Made by a program: the position numbers and the translations under genes
In this document: positions 43,259 through 50,732 of the stretch, piece by piece
Layout of the letters: each line of letters starts with the position of its first letter
Position numbering within the stretch: position 1 is the first letter of the stretch
NCBI RefSeq assembly: GCF_003957745.1
Contig: NZ_CP020373.1
Coordinates: 558,001 to 622,000, forward strand
DNA from: Shewanella khirikhana
GTDB lineage: Bacteria; Pseudomonadota; Gammaproteobacteria; Enterobacterales; Shewanellaceae
Direction of reading: 5' to 3'
Length of the DNA stretch: 64,000 bases
The notes under the pieces: generated by a model
The model's database searches: none
Told to the model about the DNA's origin: nothing
Seen by the model: only the letters and a program-made list of their open reading frames with translations

Positions 43259-45744
43259 TACAGTGTTACCTCCACAGGGCCTGTGAACGAACTGACTTCG
43301 GGCAGCTTGCCTTCAAACTTCTCAAAGTCCACCAAACAGGTGTAGGCCGCACAGGCCTGCGCCAGTTTGGAAGTGCCAATGTCCATGGTCAGGGTGTTGG
43401 GGTCGCCGTAGGAGCACAGGGCACCGATTTCGTTGCCGCCTTCTTTGCTGCCATCCTTGCCCACCGGGCCGTACCAGGCGCCTTCGTGGATACGGATAAC
43501 CCCTTTAGGGAAGCGCTTGGAAATCACAGCACCGGCGAGCAGCTGGCCGCGGTCATTGAATACCCGCACTATATCACCGTCTTTCACGCCGCGGGCCCTG
43601 GCATCCTCGGGGCTGATGTACACCGGCTCGCGACCCTTGACTGTGTAAGTGGCGCGGTACTCTTCGCTTTCGCACATCTGAGAGTGCAGGCGCTGATCCG
43701 GGTGGCAGGATTGCAGCCACAGCGGGTGCTTGTCGCTGCCGGGGCCACCGTGGCTGCGCTCCTTTTTCTCCATCCACATGGGGTGGCCTGGGCAATCATC
43801 GTAGTTAAAGGCGGCAATCTTGCGGCTGAAAATTTCAATCAACCCCGATGGGGTGCCCAGCGGATTGATTTCCGGGTCGGCACGGAAATCCGCATGACGG
43901 GTCCACTCTTCACCTTCACCGAAGTGCACATAGCCTTCTTTCCAGAAGGTAGCGAAATCCGGCATCGGGTACTTGGCCTTGTTGGCCTCACGGCACTCGT
44001 TGTACAGGTGTTCAATCCACTGCATTTCGTTCATGCCACGGGTGTATTCCTGCTCGCGGCCGAGGATGGCGGCAAAACGGGTGAATATTTCAAAGTCGGA
44101 CAAACTGTCGAACAGCGGCTCCACCATCTTGTGCATCGCCAGAATGCCGCGGTTGGCGTAGCTGCCGTACACGTCGATATCGTTGCGCTCAAGCGTGGTA
44201 CAGGCGGGCAGCACTATATCGCTGAAGCGTGCGGTGGCGGTCCAGTTCACATCTATGGTGACCACGGCTTCCAGCTTCTGGAACGCCTGCTTCATGCGGT
44301 TTCTGTCCTGATGGTGGTTCCAGGGGTTGTTGCCCGAGAACACCATCATCTTGATATCGGGGTAAGTCACCCGGCTGCCGTTGGCGTCGATGGTTTTGCC
44401 AGGCTCAAGGATGGCATCCACCCAGCGCGCCACCGGAATGGTGCTGCTGGCGCCTTTGAAGTCGTTGCTGTCAAACAGTGGCTTTTTGCCTTCATCGAGG
44501 TTACGGGGGAAAGCGCCGGGGGCTGCTGCCGAGGTGGCGGGCACACCGATGCTGGAGTAGTGGTGACCATAGCTGATACCACCGCCGGGCAGACCAATCT
44601 GACCTATCATGGTGGCCAGCACCGCCGCCATCCAGTAAGGCTGCTCGCCGTGCTGCTGACGCTGGATACACCAGCCCATCATGATTTGGGTGCGGTCTTT
44701 CACCATCACCCTGGCGAGGTCGCGAATGGTTGCCGCGCTCACGCCGCAAATGGCCTCGGCCCACTCAGGCGTCTTGGGGGTGTTGTCGGTTTTGCCAAGC
44801 AGGTAAGGCAAAAAGTCCTCAAAGCCCAGGCTGTAGCTCTTAACAAATTCGGCGTCGTACAGCTTTTGCTGATACAGCTCGTAGGCGATGGCGAGCATCA
44901 TGGCCACGTCGGTCTGGGGGTTGATATACAGCCGCTCGCAGCCAAGGTAGGCCTGAGTCTTGGTTTCAACAGGGTCGATGCTGATGACCCGAATTTCCCC
45001 CTTGGCGACTTTTTCTTTCAGCTCAGCCAGATAGCCGAAGGATTCGTGGGTCTCGGCGTTCCAGCCCACCTGCAGGTTTTTCACCGGATCGTTTGACCAC
45101 AAAATCAGGGTCTTGGTGTTTTTAAGGATAAGCGGCCAGGAGGTACCCTGGGCATACACCTCGGTGGAGCCCAGCACATAAGGCAGAATAGTCTGACCGG
45201 CGCCGGTGGAGTAGTCGCCTACCTTTTTGACGAAGTTACCGTGCATGCTCACAGCGCGCTGCATATGGCTGGTGGAGGAGTGCAACTGGCCGGTGGCGCG
45301 CCAGCCGGTTTGGCCGGCATGCAGGCCGCTTGGGCCATATTTGGTCTGGATTTCATCCAGCGACTCTTTAAAGAGCTGCAGCGCTTCATCCCAGGTCACC
45401 CGCACAAAGCGGAAGTCGCCCCGCTCGGCGGTATTGCTCTTGTGGCCGTTCTTGTAAAAGTCGAGCCTGACCATGGGGTAGCGAATACGGGATGGGTTGT
45501 ACACCAAGCCCTTGATACCCTTAATCATATCCGTTGGATACTTATCGAGCTCGAAGGGTTTGACCTCGGCAATCACGCCGTTTTTACGGCGAATTTTAAA
45601 GGCGCCGAAGTGACTGCCGGTGGTGAGCCACTCGTCACGGCCGCGGGGCGCGGCCAGTGCGTTCAATGGGCTCAGCAGGCTGCTGCCGCCAATGGCCATA
45701 CAGGAGGCTGACATCAGGCCTTTCAAAAAATCACGTCTTTTCAT
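43258..45744 (-). CDS. torA: Trimethylamine-N-oxide reductase TorA
   Basis: 828-residue periplasmic molybdoenzyme of the DMSO reductase family. The Tat signal is MKRRDFLKGLM, with cleavage near ALAA. The Mo-coordinating Ser is Ser179 of the precursor in GDYSTGAG, consistent with Ser149 of mature Shewanella TorA. Cofactor-binding landmarks include NDPVKNLQVGWN, GWCIQRQQHGEQPYWM, FSGNNPWNHHQDRN and ERNDIDVYG. No N-terminal FeS-cluster cysteine motif is seen, as expected. Coupled to torD. Confidence 0.96.
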   Translation of the reverse strand: MKRRDFLKGLMSASCMAIGGSSLLSPLNALAAPRGRDEWLTTGSHFGAFKIRRKNGVIAEVKPFELDKYPTDMIKGIKGLVYNPSRIRYPMVRLDFYKNGHKSNTAERGDFRFVRVTWDEALQLFKESLDEIQTKYGPSGLHAGQTGWRATGQLHSSTSHMQRAVSMHGNFVKKVGDYSTGAGQTILPYVLGSTEVYAQGTSWPLILKNTKTLILWSNDPVKNLQVGWNAETHESFGYLAELKEKVAKGEIRVISIDPVETKTQAYLGCERLYINPQTDVAMMLAIAYELYQQKLYDAEFVKSYSLGFEDFLPYLLGKTDNTPKTPEWAEAICGVSAATIRDLARVMVKDRTQIMMGWCIQRQQHGEQPYWMAAVLATMIGQIGLPGGGISYGHHYSSIGVPATSAAAPGAFPRNLDEGKKPLFDSNDFKGASSTIPVARWVDAILEPGKTIDANGSRVTYPDIKMMVFSGNNPWNHHQDRNRMKQAFQKLEAVVTIDVNWTATARFSDIVLPACTTLERNDIDVYGSYANRGILAMHKMVEPLFDSLSDFEIFTRFAAILGREQEYTRGMNEMQWIEHLYNECREANKAKYPMPDFATFWKEGYVHFGEGEEWTRHADFRADPEINPLGTPSGLIEIFSRKIAAFNYDDCPGHPMWMEKKERSHGGPGSDKHPLWLQSCHPDQRLHSQMCESEEYRATYTVKGREPVYISPEDARARGVKDGDIVRVFNDRGQLLAGAVISKRFPKGVIRIHEGAWYGPVGKDGSKEGGNEIGALCSYGDPNTLTMDIGTSKLAQACAAYTCLVDFEKFEGKLPEVSSFTGPVEVTL

Positions 45745-45758
45745 CTGACTGTCTCCCC

Positions 45759-46934
45759 TTAGTGGGCATCTTTGTTAAAGGTGGCTGAGTGTTCCTGCAG
45801 GTACTTCTGTACCAGTGCCTGGGTGTCCTGATCCATGTTGACGAAGGCCAACATGCCCTGGAACATACCCGGCCAGGTGTTGGCATCGAAGTGCGCTTCG
45901 TCTGGCTGGGTGTGGCACACGCTGCAGCTGGTGCTGTAGGTCGACTTGGCATAGCTCCACAGCGGGGCAATGTCGCCAAGCAGGTAGTCGGCGTCGGTCC
46001 AGATGTCGGCTTCAACCCGCTCCCACATCAGGCCCGTCATGGGGTCTTGTTTCTCTTCAAAGGTGCGGATAAGGTCTGGCGTTTTGGCGGCATCCAGCGA
46101 CAGCTGGGCCGAGAGGATGTTCACCCCAAAGTCGAAGTAAATCACCCGGCCTGCGCCCACACGCTTGCGCCAGCCTTCGATGGCCACTTTTACGCGCTTG
46201 CCGCTGGTTTCCAGCACCTTGACCTTGGTGGCCACGTTCAGAGTACCCGCTTCTTCGGCGGTGGTGGCATCCAGATACAAAGGCTTGGTCAGGGCGCTGA
46301 AGTAGCTTTCGCCCACACTTGGGGTGACGCCGCTGCCCACTTCGGCAATCAGCTCAGGGGCGCGGGCAGTGCCCATATCTGGCAGCTTGTGGGCAATACC
46401 CTTGTGGCAATCGATACAGGACTGGTCGATTTCGGCGGCGCGTTTCATCTGCTTTTGTGCCAGAGGTGACATGGTGTCCCACTTCATCGACTTGTAATCG
46501 TGACAGTTTTTACAGGCAAGGCTGTTGTCTCTATCGAAACGTTTCCACTCACGGCTCGCCATCTCGAGGCGCTTGGCCTCAAACTTTTCGTCGGTGTTGA
46601 CGGTCTGGAATAACCAGCCCCACACATCGTGGGAGGCTTCCATTTTACGGGCGATTTTACGGCTCCAGTCGTGAGGCACGTGGCAGTCGGGGCAGGTGGC
46701 ACGCACGCCGGAGTGATTTGACCAATGCACAGTCTGTTGCAGCTCCTGATACGGCTTGCTTTCCATGCTGTGGCAGCTGATACAAAACTCTTCGGTATTG
46801 GTGGCTTCCAGTGCGGTGTTAAAGCCGCCCCAGAATACGATACCCATGATAAAGGCGCTGATGGCAATAAAGCCCAGACTCAGAGTGAGTGCGGGCTTAC
46901 CGAGGGTTTGCCAGAGAGAAGAGAACCATTTCAT
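45759..46934 (-). CDS. torC: Pentaheme c-type cytochrome TorC
   Basis: 391 residues. N-terminal membrane anchor (about 14-36) followed by a NapC/NirT-type domain. Five CxxCH heme sites: CISCH, CPDCH, CKNCH, CIDCH in the NapC part and CSVCH in the C-terminal part. It passes electrons from the quinol pool to TorA. I use ATG 46934 (spacing 8 from GAGGA); a TTG at 46940 is too close to the ribosome site. It is 14 bases from torA on the same strand. Confidence 0.95.
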   Translation of the reverse strand: MKWFSSLWQTLGKPALTLSLGFIAISAFIMGIVFWGGFNTALEATNTEEFCISCHSMESKPYQELQQTVHWSNHSGVRATCPDCHVPHDWSRKIARKMEASHDVWGWLFQTVNTDEKFEAKRLEMASREWKRFDRDNSLACKNCHDYKSMKWDTMSPLAQKQMKRAAEIDQSCIDCHKGIAHKLPDMGTARAPELIAEVGSGVTPSVGESYFSALTKPLYLDATTAEEAGTLNVATKVKVLETSGKRVKVAIEGWRKRVGAGRVIYFDFGVNILSAQLSLDAAKTPDLIRTFEEKQDPMTGLMWERVEADIWTDADYLLGDIAPLWSYAKSTYSTSCSVCHTQPDEAHFDANTWPGMFQGMLAFVNMDQDTQALVQKYLQEHSATFNKDAH

Positions 46935-46952
46935 ATGCAATATCCTCGAAAA

Positions 46953-47117
46953 TCAGTGGGGCGCAACGCCGGTGACGGCCTGGTAAACCCAGAGCGCCAA
47001 ACCGTAGAGGCTGATAAAGGTGACGGTAAGTGCCGGAAAAAGCAGAAAAACAATAAAGCCTAAGCCCTTAAGCTCCCGGCTTCTGCTCTCCTTGGGGGAT
47101 TGAGTGGGGTGTGACAT
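46953..47117 (-). CDS. torE: Small membrane protein TorE (NapE/TorE family)
   Basis: 54 residues, below the usual size cutoff. A polar N terminus (MSHPTQSPKESRSREL) precedes one long hydrophobic segment (about 18-47, GLGFIVFLLFPALTVTFISL), then VYQAVTGVAPH. It matches the NapE/TorE type of single-pass proteins that open torECAD operons in Shewanella. Function unknown. GGAG lies 8 bases before the ATG. torC follows 18 bases later. The leader contains a perfect 9-bp inverted repeat. Confidence 0.9.
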   Translation of the reverse strand: MSHPTQSPKESRSRELKGLGFIVFLLFPALTVTFISLYGLALWVYQAVTGVAPH

Positions 47118-47146
47118 GGACGCATCTCCGTTTCTTTGATGCGTCC
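47118..47146 (-). promoter_or_regulatory. Inverted repeat in the torE leader around the ribosome site
   Basis: GGACGCATC and GATGCGTCC (9 bp, perfect) flank an 11-base loop on the minus strand. The Shine-Dalgarno GGAG lies at the loop-stem border, and the ATG directly follows the 3' arm. It could control torE translation if fully transcribed; a -10-like TATAGT at 47147-47152 would place the start within the 5' arm, so a DNA-level role is also possible. Confidence 0.5.
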
Positions 47147-47223
47147 ACTATAAAAAAAGGATGTGAATGGCCTTGCGGGCGGGCGTGAATGGCTTTTGAT
47201 AAATTATGTAAAAATATGAACAG
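47147..47223 (-). promoter_or_regulatory. torECAD promoter with Tor boxes
   Basis: On the minus strand: an exact CTGTTCATAT (47214-47223), identical to the E. coli tor box, then two GCCATTCAC repeats 22 bp apart (47185-47193 and 47163-47171), then TATAGT as -10 (47147-47152). No -35 match is present, as expected for an activator-dependent promoter. The proximal repeat covers the -35 region. Confidence 0.65.
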
Positions 47224-47228
47224 AAGCG

Positions 47229-47651
47229 TCAGGGGCGGCGGCCAAGATGGCTGTATGCCCTGAGCAAATCCTTCCAGGTGATAATGCCGACCAGCTTGCC
47301 GTCTTCCAGTACCGGCAGTGAACCTATGCTGTATTCGAGCATCAATAAACTGGCGTCATCCAATGACTTGTGCGGCGCTATGGTCACAGGATCGCGGGTC
47401 ATGACCTGATGCACCCGTTTTTGCAGGGTTTCCTGATCGCGATTGGTCTCACCGATGGCGCCTATGTGCGGACTGATGGCGCGCAGCAGATCCCGCTCCG
47501 ACAGCATGCCGCTGAGGCTACCGTCTTCATCCACCACCGGCAGGTGATGAAAACTCGCCTGATCAAAGATTTCCTTTGCCAGCACCAGGCGGTCGTCCAT
47601 TTCTATGGTCACCAAGCGGGTGATCATGATATCGGCGATATTCAGTTCCAT
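47229..47651 (-). CDS. CBS-domain pair protein
   Basis: 140 residues made of two CBS motifs: IADIMITRLVTIEMDDRL...HHLPVVDEDGSLSGMLSERDLLRA and VHQVMTRDPVTIAPHKSLDDA...GSLPVLEDGKLVGIITWKDLLRA. CBS pairs usually bind adenine nucleotides. No effector domain is attached, so the partner is unknown. The tor promoter starts 5 bases after its stop codon. Confidence 0.88.
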   Translation of the reverse strand: MELNIADIMITRLVTIEMDDRLVLAKEIFDQASFHHLPVVDEDGSLSGMLSERDLLRAISPHIGAIGETNRDQETLQKRVHQVMTRDPVTIAPHKSLDDASLLMLEYSIGSLPVLEDGKLVGIITWKDLLRAYSHLGRRP

Positions 47652-47711
47652 AACCCATTCCTGAGAAATCCCGTTTCTCTAGGTATATCAGACTCCTTGC
47701 GCATGCGCGAG

Positions 47712-49472
47712 TCAGACTTGGGTTGTTTGCAACCTGTCAGGCTCCTGCTGCCCTTGCCGATGAACCCCAATATATCGCTCATGCTTCCTGGCTTTGAGCC
47801 TGGTTAAATCTACCCGCACCAGTCCGTCGATACAGTGATTAAAGTCGGGGTCGACACCGAAATCGGCGAAGGTCACGCCGCCTTCGCTGCACAGGTCACT
47901 GTACTGTTTGTACAGGGTTGGTACTGCCACCCCCATGCCCGACAGCGTGTGCTTAAGGCGCTTGAAGGCCTCATCTTCGCTGAGCCCCTGATAGAGACTG
48001 TCCAGGGTTTCACGTCGCTCCCGCGAGATACGAAACGGCTGTTTGGCACGGGCCATGGGCTCGGCGGCGCCATAAAAGTGCTGATAGAAGTGCACCAGCA
48101 TCTCCCTTGCGGCCAGCGGCATCTGGCCACTTATCGATACTGGGCCAAACAGGTAGCGATACTGCGGGTTGCGGGCAATAAAGGCGCCGATGCCAAACCA
48201 GAGATAATCCAGGCTGCGCTTGCCCCAGTATTTGGGCTGCACAAAGCTGCGGCCAAGTTCAAGGCCCTCGGCAAAACAGGGGGCAAAGGCGTCGGTGTAA
48301 TCAAATAGGCTTTGGCTGTATAGGCTTTGCGGTCCGTTGGCCTGATGCAATGAGGCGGCGCAGGCGAAGCGGTAAGCGCCCACTATCTCCAGCGCTCCGC
48401 CATCCCAGAGCACCAGATGAAAATAGTGGCTGTCGAAGGCATCGATATCGCGGCGCTTGCCAGTGCCTTCGCCAACGGCTCTGAATGCCACTTCCCGCAG
48501 GCGGCCAATCTCGCGCATGATGGGGCTTGCCCCTTTGTGGCGGTAGAGGTAAATGCCTTTGCCATCGGCGGTTTCTCCAAGACGCTCGCATTCATCCAGC
48601 GCCGCTTTCAGCTCGGCGCGGCACTCGGGTCTGGCGATGGGACTTTGGGTGCGAAACAGCGGTGGGCGGTTTTTACCGATGCGGTACAAATGGTTTTTCA
48701 GCAGGCCCACCATGGTGGTGCGGTCAAAGTCGTTGGCTCTCAGGGTATCGAGTGCGATCAGCTCACCAATGCGGATAGGCATAGTTCGCTGCTTCTGCCG
48801 GAACATCTCTTTGACCAGCAGCAATGTAGAAAGCGGCTTGTAAATCATAGAGGTACCGTAAAAGGTGGCGGAGTTGCGCGCATCGGCAAACATCGGCAGC
48901 AGCGGTGCATCGCAGGCCTGGGCTATTTTCAGAAAACCGGATTGCCAGCGGGTGTCGCGTACCCCGTTGGGACGCAGACGCGACACTTCCCCGGCGGGGA
49001 ATATCAGCAGTGCGCCTTCGTTTTGCAAATGACGGTGAATGGCTTCCAAATGCTGTTTGGGCGTGCCGCCACCCATGTTGCGTACCGGCAGCAAAATTGG
49101 GTGCAGCGGTTCGATGGCCATCAGGATTTCATTGGCCACGACCTTGATATCCGGGCGGATTTCGCCAATGAGTTTGATCATCGCCAGCGCATCCAAAGAG
49201 CCGATGGGATGGTTGGCAAAAATCACTACCCGGCCTTCGCGGGGGATATTGTCGATATCGGCATCGGGCACGCTGAAGCTGAAATTCAGCGCTTCCAGTA
49301 CGGCGCTGGCAAAGTCGACGCCGCGCAGAAAGCCAAATTCCGAGGCGATACGGTTACATTCTTCTTCATGGAGCAGGTATTTGAGGGCGGCGCTGACCGG
49401 ACGCTTAAGCCAGGTTTTGCCCGAGAGTTGGGGCAGGTGGCTGTCTATCAGATTATCGACGGTAAATATCAT
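47712..49472 (-). CDS. Bifunctional acyltransferase, OlsF-like (ornithine lipid synthesis?)
   Basis: 586 residues. The N-terminal part is a PlsC-type O-acyltransferase with NHPIGSLD (His88, Asp93, the HX4D motif) and FPAGEVSR. The C-terminal part is an OlsB/hemolysin-type N-acyltransferase with HLVLWDGGALEIVGAYRF, ELGRSFVQPKYWGKRSLDYLW and YLFGPVSISGQMP. This fused order is that of OlsF, which makes ornithine lipids in Serratia. The substrate here is inferred. I start at MIFTVDN (49472); the frame upstream lacks homology. A metallophosphoesterase gene lies 13 bases upstream in the same direction. Confidence 0.8.
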   Translation of the reverse strand: MIFTVDNLIDSHLPQLSGKTWLKRPVSAALKYLLHEEECNRIASEFGFLRGVDFASAVLEALNFSFSVPDADIDNIPREGRVVIFANHPIGSLDALAMIKLIGEIRPDIKVVANEILMAIEPLHPILLPVRNMGGGTPKQHLEAIHRHLQNEGALLIFPAGEVSRLRPNGVRDTRWQSGFLKIAQACDAPLLPMFADARNSATFYGTSMIYKPLSTLLLVKEMFRQKQRTMPIRIGELIALDTLRANDFDRTTMVGLLKNHLYRIGKNRPPLFRTQSPIARPECRAELKAALDECERLGETADGKGIYLYRHKGASPIMREIGRLREVAFRAVGEGTGKRRDIDAFDSHYFHLVLWDGGALEIVGAYRFACAASLHQANGPQSLYSQSLFDYTDAFAPCFAEGLELGRSFVQPKYWGKRSLDYLWFGIGAFIARNPQYRYLFGPVSISGQMPLAAREMLVHFYQHFYGAAEPMARAKQPFRISRERRETLDSLYQGLSEDEAFKRLKHTLSGMGVAVPTLYKQYSDLCSEGGVTFADFGVDPDFNHCIDGLVRVDLTRLKARKHERYIGVHRQGQQEPDRLQTTQV

Positions 49473-49485
49473 GGCGGTTCCCGTA

Positions 49486-50544
49486 TCAGGCGACCCGGCG
49501 GCGGGCCTTGGTGGCGAGCAAGATTTCCTGTTCCAGTTCCAGGCGATGGGCACCGTGGTTCCACCGTAGCAGCTGGAAATTGCCCTGGGGCGTTTCGGCG
49601 ATAAGGGTGGTGTTTTCGACCCAGTCACCTGTGTTGGCGTAAATGCGCTGACTGTTTTCATCCAGCGCGGGCTGGTGGATATGACCGCACACCACCATGT
49701 CGCAGCCTTCGGCGGCGCAGTAACGCAGTGCGGCATCGCGGTATTTGCCAATGGCGGCCTGAGCTTTGCTCACCCGCGACTTGATGTAACCGGCCAGTGA
49801 CCAATAGGGGAGGCCAAGGCGTTTGCGGGCGCTGTGCAGGGCGCGGTTAAGCCACAGCAGCAGGTCATACAGGTTGTCGCCCAGCCGGGCATGGAAGCGG
49901 CCGATGGCGATGTCGGCATCAAATTGATCGCCATGGATTACCCGCACTTTAAGCCCCTGGCGACTCAGGTGGTCGTGGAACAGGCTGATGCGAATACCGC
50001 GGAACAGACCGCCTTCAAAGCGGCGGAACCACTCATCGTGGTTGCCGGGTACATAAACAATTTCCACGCCCTGCTCGGCCAGTGCCAACAGTAATTCCAG
50101 CACTTTTTTATGGCTTTCAGGCCAGTAGCTGCGCCGTTTCAGCGCCCACAGGTCGACAATATCGCCCGCCAAAACCAGCTTGTCGTAATGGTAGGACGAC
50201 AGCAGGCTCAGCAGCGCTTCGGCTTTGCAGTCCGGGGTGCCAAGGTGCACATCGGAAATCCACAGGCAGTGGAAGCTGCCAAGGGCGCCGCCGCGACGTT
50301 TGCCTGGGGAGTCTTGTGTTGATGAGCGGGGTGCTGATGATGTGGGCGTTGATGATAGTGGTGTAGCGGATGAATCGTTGGCGCTGAGCTTGGGGTTGAT
50401 GTTGTCGTTGCTGCTGATCTTGATACCAGTAGTGGGCGCAATTTTAGTGTCGGTATTAGCGTTACCGTCAGTATTACAGCTGTCAGTAGTACAGGAAGAA
50501 GTGGCGGACTGGGCTGCCGTCAATGATGGCGTGTTGGTGTCCAT
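49486..50544 (-). CDS. LpxH-like metallophosphoesterase with low-complexity N terminus
   Basis: 352 residues. The phosphoesterase domain starts about residue 93 with ISDVHLG and continues with GDIVDLW, VPGNHDEW, VIHGDQFD and VVCGHIHQP, all metal-site motifs. This is the UDP-2,3-diacylglucosamine-diphosphatase-like family. Residues 1-92 are Ser/Thr/Asn/Asp-rich with no signal peptide and no fold I recognise. ATG 50544 has GGAG 5 bases upstream, so the tail appears to be translated. It probably forms an operon with the OlsF-like gene. Confidence 0.82.
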   Translation of the reverse strand: MDTNTPSLTAAQSATSSCTTDSCNTDGNANTDTKIAPTTGIKISSNDNINPKLSANDSSATPLSSTPTSSAPRSSTQDSPGKRRGGALGSFHCLWISDVHLGTPDCKAEALLSLLSSYHYDKLVLAGDIVDLWALKRRSYWPESHKKVLELLLALAEQGVEIVYVPGNHDEWFRRFEGGLFRGIRISLFHDHLSRQGLKVRVIHGDQFDADIAIGRFHARLGDNLYDLLLWLNRALHSARKRLGLPYWSLAGYIKSRVSKAQAAIGKYRDAALRYCAAEGCDMVVCGHIHQPALDENSQRIYANTGDWVENTTLIAETPQGNFQLLRWNHGAHRLELEQEILLATKARRRVA

Positions 50545-50732
50545 AGCGACTCCGGGCGTTTGCAATAGCTGCAGTCTAGGATGGGGGGATGACGCTGAAA
50601 TGACGGCCAAATGACGCGGATATGACAATTATCGCCTGGTGCTTTGGAAGGTTAGGGGGGACTTGGCGATGCAGCGCAGATGAGTTTTAGCGGGTGGCGT
50701 CGGCCGAGTTTCAGCTATGGCACCTTACTGAC

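Noticed and set aside
43486..45096. A 536-codon plus-strand open frame inside torA
   Set aside because: Antisense shadow of torA, with no recognisable motif or start signal.
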